Shown here: positions 32,898-41,102 of the stretch, piece by piece | Numbering within the stretch: position 1 is the first letter of the stretch | How the letters are laid out: each line of letters starts with the position of its first letter | Assembly: GCA_964420325.1 (NCBI GenBank) | Contig: CAYQSU010000009.1 | Span: forward strand, 7,599-71,598 | DNA from: CAYQSU01 sp964420325 | GTDB lineage: Bacteria; Pseudomonadota; Alphaproteobacteria; Rhodospirillales; Defluviicoccaceae | Length of the DNA stretch: 64,000 nt | Direction of reading: 5' to 3' | Translations under genes and position numbers: made by a program | The notes under the pieces: generated by a model | Seen by the model: the letters and a program-made list of their open reading frames with translations, nothing else | Databases searched by the model: none | Told to the model about the DNA's origin: nothing

Positions 32898-35800
32898 ATG
32901 TCGGTCGGTTGCGGCATGGGTGCGGTGATGGCGTTCATCGGCGACTTCCGCGAAGAGAGCGCACTCCGGACGGCGGTTCGGCGGGCGACCCTTGCCGACG
33001 AGACGAAGACCGTCGACCACGTCCTCGCCTCGGCGGACCTCGGCGAGGCGGCGAGGCGGCGCATCCAGTCGCGCGCGCGCCTGTTCGTCGAGCGGATCCG
33101 CCAAAGGGCGCCGGCCCAGGGCGGGCTCGATGCCTTCATGCACGAGTACGACCTCTCCAACCAGGAGGGGGTGATGCTGATGTGCCTGGCCGAGGCGCTG
33201 TTGCGGGTGCCCGATGCCGAGACCGCCGACCGGCTGATCGCCGACAAGATCGGCAGCGCCGACTGGGAACGCCACCTCGGCCAGAGCGAATCGCTGTTCG
33301 TCAACGCGTCCACCTGGGCGCTCATGCTCACCGGCCGCCTGGTCCGCCTCGAGGACACGTCCGGTCACGACGCCCTCTCCTTCGTGCGCCGGCTCGTCGG
33401 CAAGAGCGGCGAGCCGGTGATCCGCCAGGCGATGGTCCGGGCGATGCGAATCATCGGCCGCCAGTTCGTCATGGGGCGCACCATCGAGGAGGCACTCGAC
33501 CGCGCCAACGCCGGCGAGGCGCGCGGCTACGTGCATTCGTACGACATGCTGGGCGAGTCCGCGCTCACCGCCCGCGACGCCGCGCGCTACTTCGGGTCGT
33601 ACTCCGATGCCATCGCCGCCGTCGGCCGCGCCGCCGCCGGCCGCGGCCCGTTCGCCGGGCCCGGCATCTCGATCAAGCTCTCGGCCCTGCATCCGCGCTT
33701 CGAGCCGGCCCAGCGCGCCCGGATCGTGTCCGAGCTGGTGCCGCGGGTGAAGGCCCTCGCCGCGGAGGCCAAAGCCGCCGACATCGGGCTCTGCATCGAC
33801 ACCGAGGAGGCCGACCGCCTCGACCTCACCCTCGACGTCTTCGAGGCGGCCTTCGGCGACCCCGCGCTGGCCGGATGGGAGGGGCTCGGCCTCGCCGTCC
33901 AGGCCTACCAAAAGCGGGCGCTCGCGCTCATCGACTGGCTCCAGGCCCTCGCGCGCCACCACGGGCGCCGCATCTCGGTGCGTCTGGTCAAGGGCGCCTA
34001 CTGGGATGCCGAGATCAAGCACGCCCAGGAGCAGGGCCTCGACGACTATCCCGTGTTCACCCGGAAGATCAACACCGACGTCTCCTACATCGCCTGTGCG
34101 AAGAGGCTCTCAGCCGCCCGCGACGCCTTCTATCCGCAGTTCGCGACCCACAACGCCCACACCCTGGCGACGGTGCTCGAACTCGCGGCGAACAGGACCG
34201 ACCTCGAGTGCCAGCACCTGCACGGCATGGGCGAAGAGCTGTTCGATCAGGTGGCGGGCCGCGACGGCGACGGCGTCCGCTGCCGCATCTATGCGCCGGT
34301 GGGAAGCCACGAGGACCTGCTCGCGTACCTGGTTCGCAGGCTCCTCGAGAACGGCGCCAACACCTCCTTCGTCAACCGCCTGGCCGACGAGAAGCTGCCG
34401 GTCGCGGACATCGTCGCCGATCCGGTGCTGCGGGCGCAGGCGCTGAGATCGAAGCCGCACCCCGGAATCCCGCGGCCGACCGATCTCTACGGCCCGTCAC
34501 GGCGCAATGCCCGCGGTCTCGACCTCGCCGATCCCCGGGCACTCGAGAAGCTCGCGGCAGCGATGCACGCGGCCGAGCGGCCGTGGCAGGCGGCGCCGCT
34601 GGTTGCCGGTCGCGAGTGTCCGCAGGGTAAAGGGCGGCCGGTTGCCGATCCCGCCGACCGGCGCCGCGTCGTCGGCCGGGTCCACGAGTGCGGGCCCGAG
34701 GCCTTTGAGCCGGCGATCGCCGCCGCCGTCGCCGCCGCGCCGGAGTGGGCGGCAACGCCGGCGGCCGAACGGGCGGCCTTGCTCGAGCGCGCCGCCGACG
34801 GGCTCGAGGCGGCGCTGCCGGAGCTGATGGCGCTTGCGGTGCGCGAGGCGGGAAAGACCGTTCCCGACGCGCTCGCCGAGGTCCGCGAGGCCGTCGACTT
34901 CTGCCGCTACTACGCCACCCGCGCCCGTGAGCAGTTCGCTCAGCCCCGCGAGCTTCCGGGCCCGACCGGCGAGAGCAACCGGCTCGAGCTGCACGGCCGC
35001 GGCGTCTTCGCCTGCATCAGCCCGTGGAACTTCCCGCTGGCGATCTTCCTGGGCCAGGCGACGGCAGCGCTCGCCGCCGGCAACGCGGTGGTCGCCAAGC
35101 CGGCCGAGCAGACGCCGCTGATCGCCGCCCGCGCCGTCGAGATCCTGCACGCCGCGGGCGTGCCGCCGGCCGCCCTCAACCTGCTTCCCGGCGACGGCGC
35201 CGCCGGCGCCGCGCTCGTCGCCGATCCCCGCATCGCCGGCGTCGCCTTCACCGGCGGGGTGGAGACGGCCCGCGCCATCCAGCGCACGCTCGCCGGCCGG
35301 CCGGGCCCGATCGTGCCGCTGATCGCCGAGACCGGCGGCCAGAACGTGATGCTCGCAGACTCCACGGCGCTGCCCGAGCAGGTGGTCAAGGACGTGATCA
35401 CGTCGGCCTTCCGCAGCGCGGGCCAGCGCTGCTCGGCGCTGCGGGTCTTGTACCTGCAGCGGGACATCGCCGACCGCGTCATCACGATGCTGGCGGGGGC
35501 GATGGCGGAGCTCACCGTCGGCGACCCCGGGCTGATCGCCACCGACGTCGGCCCGGTCATCGACGCGGACGCGCTCGCGATGCTCAACCGGCACGCGGAG
35601 CGCATGCGGAGCGAGGGCCGCCTGATCGCCCGCTCGGCCCTTTCGGACGCGTGCGCGCACGGCCACTTCTTCGCGCCCTCTGCCTTCGAGATCGACGGCA
35701 TCGACCGTCTCGAGCGCGAGGTGTTCGGCCCGATCCTGCACGTGGTGCGCTATGCGGCCGACCGGCTCGAGGACGTGCTGGAGGCGATCGACCGCACCGG

Positions 35801-36077
35801 CTACGGCCTCACCCTCGGCATCCACAGCCGCGTCGACGGCTTCGCCCGCCGGGTCCGCCGTCGGCTGCGCGTCGGCAACGCCTACGTCAACCGCTCAATG
35901 ATCGGCGCCGTCGTCGGCGTCCAGCCGTTCGGCGGCGAAGGCCTGTCGGGGACCGGGCCGAAGGCCGGCGGCCCGAACTACCTCCTCCGCTTCGCCACCG
36001 AGCGCACGCTCACCGTCAACACCTCCGCCACCGGCGGCAATGCCGCCCTCTTGTCGCTGAAGGACGACGAGGCTTAG
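32898..36077 (+). CDS. putA: Bifunctional proline dehydrogenase / P5C dehydrogenase
   Basis: A protein of about 1059 residues oxidising proline to glutamate. The FAD-dependent proline dehydrogenase barrel lies at about 170-450 (RAAAGRGPFAGPGISIKLSA, RISVRLVKGAYWDAEIKHAQ). The NAD-dependent aldehyde dehydrogenase lies at about 540-1010 (CISPWNFPLAIFLGQ, LIAETGGQN with Glu, RSAGQRCSALR with catalytic Cys). There is no N-terminal ribbon-helix-helix, so it is not a self-repressing PutA. The start is uncertain: GTG 32895, ATG 32898 and ATG 32928 are all in frame. It balances the proB-proA synthesis genes elsewhere in the window. Confidence 0.96.
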   Translation: MSVGCGMGAVMAFIGDFREESALRTAVRRATLADETKTVDHVLASADLGEAARRRIQSRARLFVERIRQRAPAQGGLDAFMHEYDLSNQEGVMLMCLAEALLRVPDAETADRLIADKIGSADWERHLGQSESLFVNASTWALMLTGRLVRLEDTSGHDALSFVRRLVGKSGEPVIRQAMVRAMRIIGRQFVMGRTIEEALDRANAGEARGYVHSYDMLGESALTARDAARYFGSYSDAIAAVGRAAAGRGPFAGPGISIKLSALHPRFEPAQRARIVSELVPRVKALAAEAKAADIGLCIDTEEADRLDLTLDVFEAAFGDPALAGWEGLGLAVQAYQKRALALIDWLQALARHHGRRISVRLVKGAYWDAEIKHAQEQGLDDYPVFTRKINTDVSYIACAKRLSAARDAFYPQFATHNAHTLATVLELAANRTDLECQHLHGMGEELFDQVAGRDGDGVRCRIYAPVGSHEDLLAYLVRRLLENGANTSFVNRLADEKLPVADIVADPVLRAQALRSKPHPGIPRPTDLYGPSRRNARGLDLADPRALEKLAAAMHAAERPWQAAPLVAGRECPQGKGRPVADPADRRRVVGRVHECGPEAFEPAIAAAVAAAPEWAATPAAERAALLERAADGLEAALPELMALAVREAGKTVPDALAEVREAVDFCRYYATRAREQFAQPRELPGPTGESNRLELHGRGVFACISPWNFPLAIFLGQATAALAAGNAVVAKPAEQTPLIAARAVEILHAAGVPPAALNLLPGDGAAGAALVADPRIAGVAFTGGVETARAIQRTLAGRPGPIVPLIAETGGQNVMLADSTALPEQVVKDVITSAFRSAGQRCSALRVLYLQRDIADRVITMLAGAMAELTVGDPGLIATDVGPVIDADALAMLNRHAERMRSEGRLIARSALSDACAHGHFFAPSAFEIDGIDRLEREVFGPILHVVRYAADRLEDVLEAIDRTGYGLTLGIHSRVDGFARRVRRRLRVGNAYVNRSMIGAVVGVQPFGGEGLSGTGPKAGGPNYLLRFATERTLTVNTSATGGNAALLSLKDDEA

Positions 36078-36112
36078 GGCCACGGCCGCAGGTTCCGCTG
36101 CCGGACGACAGC

Positions 36113-36133
36113 ACGGAGCGCACTCAGCTCCGT
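36113..36133. terminator. Hairpin between putA and the cytochrome gene
   Basis: ACGGAGC at 36113-36119 and GCTCCGT at 36127-36133 form a 7-bp stem with a 7-base loop, located between two convergent genes. No T run follows, so it is a weak terminator candidate. Confidence 0.3.
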
Positions 36134-36183
36134 TGCCGGGACGGAAACCGTGAGCGCTGGCGCCCGATGAGGCGCGGGCGGGC

Positions 36184-36618
36184 TCAGGGCTGGCCGGTCT
36201 TGAGGGCTTCGATGATGCGCTTGCGCTCCTCGGCGTCGGTGACGCGGATGGTCTTGGTGGTGCCAGGGGCGAAGCCTCTCGCGTCGGTGAGGTAGAGGTC
36301 GAGCTCCTCCTCGGTCCACCGGCCGCCCTTGACGCGGAGCGCCTGCGAGTAGCCATACCATTCGCGGTCGCGCGCCTTTTCGGCCCCGACGATGCCGTAG
36401 AGGTTGGGGGCGACGCGGAACGGCCCGCCCCGCTCCAGGCTGTGGCAGACGACGCAGCGGTCGGCGGCGCCGCCCCGCCCCCAAGGCTGGGACGGCAGAA
36501 GGCTGCTCTCCGCCCAGGCCGCCGAGGCGACCACGCCGAATGCGAGGACCAGCAGCGCCGTGCCGGCGATGTGCGAGGCCGGGCGCCGGGACGAAAACAG
36601 CGATCGAACATCGGTCAT
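36184..36618 (-). CDS. Class I-like c-type cytochrome lacking the expected axial methionine
   Basis: A 144-residue protein with an N-terminal signal (HIAGTALLVLAFGVVASAAWA) and a single haem site CVVCH, followed by NLYGIVGAEKARD as in mitochondrial-type class I cytochromes c. Near the C-terminus relatives have PGTKM with the axial Met. Here the sequence reads APGTTKTIRV, with threonine at that place, so the sixth ligand may be absent or different. Electron-transfer or ligand-binding function is open. ATG 36618 follows GGAGGA. It is located between putA and a secreted protease, with no oxidase nearby. Confidence 0.82.
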   Translation of the reverse strand: MTDVRSLFSSRRPASHIAGTALLVLAFGVVASAAWAESSLLPSQPWGRGGAADRCVVCHSLERGGPFRVAPNLYGIVGAEKARDREWYGYSQALRVKGGRWTEEELDLYLTDARGFAPGTTKTIRVTDAEERKRIIEALKTGQP

Positions 36619-37020
36619 GACGAATCCTCCCCTCAAGGCCGCGGTTGCCCCCTCCCGTCGCGACCGCATCGGAAAGGGGGATCCGCGTCCGTGCATGGCG
36701 GCCATTCTGCCGCATCCGCGCGCGCCGTGCCAGCCTCGCGAGGGCGCACACCCGTCGCCGTCGGACCGCCGGGCGATCGCGGACCGGGATGGCGCGCTCG
36801 TTGGTCCGCGTCCTGGGACGATTGTACAGGTACCGGGCGGACAAACAAGCATGAGTAATTCGCGTCTTGTAGTTTGTTTTCATTTAACCATACCCACCAA
36901 ATAGGTCATAGTAATACTAACGGTGGCTCGATCGCGCCCTCGCCAGAGGCGTAAGCGACGCAGCGGGGCCGACCGCGCCGGCCAAGAGCGGCCACGTTCA
37001 TCAGCGAGGGGGATCGAACC
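36619..37020. other. 400-base intergenic region with an AT-rich core
   Basis: No supportable gene lies between the divergent cytochrome and trypsin-like genes. Bases about 36838-36925 are strikingly AT-rich for this genome and probably hold promoters, but no pair of hexamers at correct spacing stands out. The segment after 36925 returns to high GC and ends with a GAGGGGG ribosome-binding site for the protease. Confidence 0.5.
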
Positions 37021-38103
37021 ATGAAACACACCGTCACTCTGACGAGCGCGCTGGCGCTCGCCGTCGGCCTCGGCATCGGCTGGCCCGCGGCCCGCGCCGA
37101 TACTGCGACGGTCGGCATCACGGCCGCCGAGATCGGCGGCGAGGTGACCGGCTTCGGCGGCGCGGAGGCGTTCTGGACCAGGGAGCGGATCCGCTCGGCC
37201 CGGCCGCTTCCCTTCTACGATGCGGAGTCCGACCCTGGCTCGGCCTTCACGTTCCCGGAGGCAGGACCGGAGGGAGCGCCGACGGTGGTCCCGGGCGGCC
37301 TCCCGGGCGACCGTCCCGAGCCGCCGGTCGAGGTGCATGACACAGGGTCCTCGCCTAAGCACAAGGACTTCGGCGCCGACTTCGGCACCCAGAACGTCTT
37401 CGACGACAGCTTCGTCAACAAGAAGAACACGCTGAGGAAGCAGTTCCCGTGGCAGGCGATCGGCAAGCTGCTGTTCACCGGCCCGACCGGCGGCAGCGGC
37501 TGGTGCTCGGCCTCGGTGATCAGCCCCAACAACGTGATCGTCACCGCCGCCCACTGCTGCTACGACCGGTCCGCCGGCTGGATGAGCAACTGGTCGTTCG
37601 CCCCGGCGATGAAGAACACCAATGCCACCTACGGCCTGTTCCCGTGGAAGAGCGCGCGGGTGCTGAGCGGCTGGATCCAGGGCGGCGGTCGGGCCTACGA
37701 CGTCTGCGTGCTGACCATGGGCCCACGCGCCGACGGCAAGGAGCTGAACCAGGTCGTCGGCTGGCTCGGACTCTCCTGGAACTTCGGCACCACCCAGCAC
37801 CATCGGGCGTTCGGCTATCCCAGCAACATCGACAGCGGCAAGTTCAAGTACGAGTGCGCCGCCGAGAGCTATGCCAACTGCGGCGATCTCAACGTGCTGG
37901 CCCAGGGCTGCAGCATGACCTTCGGTTCGAGCGGCGGGCCGTGGATCCGCGGCTTCAGGATGTTCGAGGCCGGCGCCGCCAACTACGTCAACGGCGTGGT
38001 CAGCGGCTGGGACGGCTGCACCGGAAGCTTCGGCCAGTCGTTCAACGCCGCTCGCTTCACCAGCGCCAACATCGTGCCCTTGTGCAATGACGAGGGCTGC
38101 TGA
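37021..38103 (+). CDS. Secreted trypsin-like serine endopeptidase
   Basis: A 360-residue protein with a Sec signal peptide (SALALAVGLGIGWPAARA). A low-complexity propeptide-like stretch runs to about residue 115. The peptidase follows: the catalytic His in VTAAHCC, Asp in RAYDVCVLTM and Ser in SMTFGSSGGPW. Several cysteine pairs suggest disulfides and an extracellular location. It most resembles V8/glutamyl-endopeptidase-like trypsin relatives. A GAGGGGG element supports ATG 37021. It is not linked to a secretion system in view. Confidence 0.85.
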   Translation: MKHTVTLTSALALAVGLGIGWPAARADTATVGITAAEIGGEVTGFGGAEAFWTRERIRSARPLPFYDAESDPGSAFTFPEAGPEGAPTVVPGGLPGDRPEPPVEVHDTGSSPKHKDFGADFGTQNVFDDSFVNKKNTLRKQFPWQAIGKLLFTGPTGGSGWCSASVISPNNVIVTAAHCCYDRSAGWMSNWSFAPAMKNTNATYGLFPWKSARVLSGWIQGGGRAYDVCVLTMGPRADGKELNQVVGWLGLSWNFGTTQHHRAFGYPSNIDSGKFKYECAAESYANCGDLNVLAQGCSMTFGSSGGPWIRGFRMFEAGAANYVNGVVSGWDGCTGSFGQSFNAARFTSANIVPLCNDEGC

Positions 38104-38140
38104 GCACCGCTGACGGCCGCGCCAATGGGGCCGGATCCCG

Positions 38141-39061
38141 TCAGGCGATCCGGTCCCAGTCGGCATCGCCTCCGAAACGGTCGACGAGCAGGTCGACGAA
38201 CAGACGGACCTTCGCCGGCATCAGCCGGTTCGACGGCCAGATGGCGTTGACCGCGATTTCCGGCACCGCGAAGCCCTCGAGCACTTGCACAAGGCGGCCG
38301 GCGGCGAGCGCGGCACCGCAGATGAAAGTCGGCAACAGGGCGACGCCGAGCCCCGCCTCCGCCGCCTGCAACAGGACCTCGCCGTTGTTCGCCGAGAACG
38401 TGGGGAGGATCCGCACCGTCCGCATGCCGCCAGGGCCGACGAACGGCCACGAGGTGCCGGTCGCGAGATGGCCATAGTGAAGGCAGCGGTGGCGTAGAAG
38501 GTCTTCGGGCGCCTCGATGGCGCCGTGACGCCCGAGGTAGGCGGGCGCCGCGCAGACCACACGGCGGGCCGGGGCCAGCCGGCGGGCGACCAGCGAACTG
38601 TCCGCCAAGGCGCCGATGCGGACCCCGACGTCGAAGCCCTCCTCGACCAGATCGACGAAGCGGTCGGTGAGCGTCATCTGGACCTGGAGGTTCGGATGCC
38701 GCTTCATGAACGCGACAACGAGCGGCGCCAGATGCAGGATGCCGAACGACATCGGCGCATTGACGCGAAGCACGCCCGCGGGCTCGAGCCGGTCCTGCTG
38801 GACGAGACGGCTCGCGTCCTCGAAGGCGGCGAGAATGTCCTTGCAGCGGCCGATGAAGGCGAGGCCGGCGGCGGTCAGGCCGACGCGGCGCGTGGTGCGG
38901 TCGAACAGCCGCACGCCGAGTGTCGCCTCGAGGGCGGCGACGCGCTTGCCGACGAGCGCCCGGGACACGCCGAGCCTGGTGGCGGCGGCGGTGAAGCTGC
39001 CGGCCTCGGCGACGGCGGCGAACGCTGCCATGCCGTCAAGACGGTCCAAGCCTGCCTCCAC
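38141..39061 (-). CDS. LysR-family transcriptional regulator
   Basis: A 306-residue LysR regulator. The winged helix-turn-helix spans about residues 8-65 (MAAFAAVAEAGSFTAAATRL, VGKRVAALEATLGVRLFDRT). The periplasmic-binding-protein-like sensor domain follows. It belongs to the large CrgA/AaeR-like group (LRVNAPMSFGILHLAPLV). It starts at a GTG and diverges from a pirin gene, which is its likely target. A candidate promoter and a palindrome lie in the shared intergenic region. Confidence 0.93.
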   Translation of the reverse strand: MEAGLDRLDGMAAFAAVAEAGSFTAAATRLGVSRALVGKRVAALEATLGVRLFDRTTRRVGLTAAGLAFIGRCKDILAAFEDASRLVQQDRLEPAGVLRVNAPMSFGILHLAPLVVAFMKRHPNLQVQMTLTDRFVDLVEEGFDVGVRIGALADSSLVARRLAPARRVVCAAPAYLGRHGAIEAPEDLLRHRCLHYGHLATGTSWPFVGPGGMRTVRILPTFSANNGEVLLQAAEAGLGVALLPTFICGAALAAGRLVQVLEGFAVPEIAVNAIWPSNRLMPAKVRLFVDLLVDRFGGDADWDRIA

Positions 39062-39080
39062 TTGCCACGATTCAGCGTCA

Positions 39081-39108
39081 AATATGGGAAGAACGCTTCC
39101 ATTGTAAA
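39081..39108 (-). promoter_or_regulatory. lysR promoter with embedded palindrome
   Basis: On the minus strand TTTACA (39108-39103), a 16-base spacer and CATATT (39086-39081) form a promoter for the LysR gene. Inside the spacer, GGAAG at 39087-39091 and CTTCC at 39096-39100 make an inverted repeat. It is a possible operator through which the regulator controls itself and the divergent pirin gene. Confidence 0.4.
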
Positions 39109-39165
39109 GCTTGCAGCGCGATGTGATCTCTCGGGGAGCGCAACGCCGAAGGAGGAAAAGCGGCC

Positions 39166-39864
39166 ATGATCACCCCGAGGCGGTCCGAAGACCGCGGTCG
39201 TTTGGAGCTCGACTGGCTTTCCAGCCGCCACACCTTCAGCTTCGGCGACTATCACGATCCCCGGCACATGGGCTTCGGCGACCTCCGGGTCATCAACGAG
39301 GACCGGGTGCGGCCCGGCGGCGGCGTCGCCACCCACGGCCACCGCGACATGGAGATCGTCTCCCTCGTGCTCGACGGCGCGCTCGAGCACAAGGACACCC
39401 TCGGCAACGGCACCGTAATCCACCCCGGCGAGGTCCAGAGGATGAGCGCAGGCACCGGCATCCGCCACTCGGAGTACAACCCCTCCCCCACCCTGCCAGT
39501 GCACTTCCTGCAGATCTGGATCCGGCCGGAACGGACCGGGCTTCCGCCCGCCTACGAGCAGAAGACGTTCGCCGACGCCGAGCGGCGAGGCCGGCTGCGG
39601 GTGATCGGCTCCCGCGACGGCCGCGACGGATCGGTCACGATCCATCAGGACGTGAGCCTCTACGGGGGCCTGCTCGCCGCCGGCGACGCGGCCGACCTGA
39701 CCCTCCGCCAGGGCCGGCGGGCGTGGGTGCAGGTGGCGGCCGGCCGTGTCGAAGTCAACGGCGTGGAGCTTGCGGCCGGCGACGGCGGGGCGCTCGAGGG
39801 CGAGGACCGGGTCGCGCTCCGCGCGCTCGAGGACGCCCACGTCCTCGTCTTCGATCTCCGCTGA
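39166..39864 (+). CDS. Pirin family protein
   Basis: A 232-residue bicupin. The N-terminal cupin carries the metal-site residues HGHRDME and GIRHSEYN, and the domain starts HTFSFGDYHDPRHMGFG. The C-terminal cupin is more degenerate. Bacterial pirins include quercetin 2,3-dioxygenase (YhhW) and redox-sensitive regulators. A GAAGGAGGAAAA element precedes ATG 39166. Control by the divergent LysR gene is likely. The true substrate is unknown. Confidence 0.93.
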   Translation: MITPRRSEDRGRLELDWLSSRHTFSFGDYHDPRHMGFGDLRVINEDRVRPGGGVATHGHRDMEIVSLVLDGALEHKDTLGNGTVIHPGEVQRMSAGTGIRHSEYNPSPTLPVHFLQIWIRPERTGLPPAYEQKTFADAERRGRLRVIGSRDGRDGSVTIHQDVSLYGGLLAAGDAADLTLRQGRRAWVQVAAGRVEVNGVELAAGDGGALEGEDRVALRALEDAHVLVFDLR

Positions 39865-39881
39865 GGCGGGGCTCCGCCGGC

Positions 39882-40862
39882 TCAGACGCCGTAGTATCCG
39901 CGATACCAGGCGACGAAGCGGGGGATGCCCTCGGCAATGGTGGTCTTCGGCTCGAAGCCGAGGTCGCGCTGCGAGGCGTCGATGTCGGCGAAGGTCTCCT
40001 TGACGTCGCCCGGCTGCATCGGCAGGAGCTGCATCTCGGCCTTGATGCCGAGGGCCTGCTCGATCACGGCGATGAAGTCCGTGAGCCGCTCGGAGCGGTG
40101 GTTACCGAGGTTGTAGAGGCGGCAGGGCGGCAGGCCGTCGGCCGCCGCCGGCGGCCGGTCGAGGCAGGCGAGGATGCCTCCGACGATGTCGTCGATGAAG
40201 GTGAAGTCGCGGCGCATGTCGCCGTGGTTGAACACCGGGATCGGTTCGCCGGCGAGGATCTTGCGGGTGAAGATGAACGCCGACATGTCGGGGCGGCCCC
40301 ACGGCCCGTAGACGGTGAAGAAGCGGAGCCCGGTCAGCGCCAGGGCGAACAGGTGCGCGTAGGCGTGGCTGATCTCCTCCATCGCCTTCTTGGTGGCACC
40401 GTAGAGCGAAACCGGCCGGTCGGTGCGGTCGGCGACGGAGAACGGCAGCTTGCCGTTGGCGCCGTAGACCGAGGACGAGGAGGCGTAGACGAAGTGGCGA
40501 AGGCGCCCGAGCGACCGGCACGCCTCCAGAAGGACCACGTGGCCGTCGACGTTGGCGCGCAGGTAGGCATAGGGATTGACGAGCGAGTAGCGGACCCCGG
40601 CCTGGGCCGCGAGATGGACGACACGGTCGATGCCGGCATGCCGAGCGACGAGATCCTGGACGGCGTCGCGGTCGGCGATGTCGATGCGGGCGAAGTGGAA
40701 GCCCGGCCTGCCCTCGAGCTTGGCGAGGCGAGCCTCTTTCAGCCTCACCTCGTAGTAGTCGTTCATGTTGTCGACGCCGATGACCGCCTCGCCCCGCTCG
40801 AGGAGCGCCTCCGCGGTGTGAAAGCCGATGAAGCCGGCGACTCCAGTGACCAACACCGTCAT
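39882..40862 (-). CDS. NAD-dependent epimerase, probably UDP-glucuronate 4-epimerase
   Basis: A 326-residue short-chain-dehydrogenase-fold enzyme. NAD is bound by VTGVAGFIGFHTAEALLERG, with VDNMNDYYEVRLKEARL following as in CapI/LspL uronate epimerases. The catalytic Ser and the YxxxK pair are in ASSSSVYG and SLYGATKKAMEE. The family mark RRDFTFIDDIVGGI is present. It supplies UDP-galacturonate or a related nucleotide sugar for surface polysaccharide. ATG 40862 gives the canonical start. Confidence 0.9.
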   Translation of the reverse strand: MTVLVTGVAGFIGFHTAEALLERGEAVIGVDNMNDYYEVRLKEARLAKLEGRPGFHFARIDIADRDAVQDLVARHAGIDRVVHLAAQAGVRYSLVNPYAYLRANVDGHVVLLEACRSLGRLRHFVYASSSSVYGANGKLPFSVADRTDRPVSLYGATKKAMEEISHAYAHLFALALTGLRFFTVYGPWGRPDMSAFIFTRKILAGEPIPVFNHGDMRRDFTFIDDIVGGILACLDRPPAAADGLPPCRLYNLGNHRSERLTDFIAVIEQALGIKAEMQLLPMQPGDVKETFADIDASQRDLGFEPKTTIAEGIPRFVAWYRGYYGV

Positions 40863-41102
40863 GCCGTTCGCACCTCCCGTGGCGTGGAAGCTCCGCAGCG
40901 ATGTGCGCCCCGAGCGGAGCGCCGTTCGAGGCGGGCGCCCGGACTTATGCCATCCGGCCGCCGAAAGCGCCACCCCCCAAAGGCGCCGTGGACCGGTGCG
41001 AGGACGGGCCGTCGCGCCGTGGCATTTGCCAACAAGGTCAGCGAGCATTACCTATCTTAAGAGCAGGCATGAGGTGTCGAGCCGAGCGAACGGAGGTCGG
41101 CA

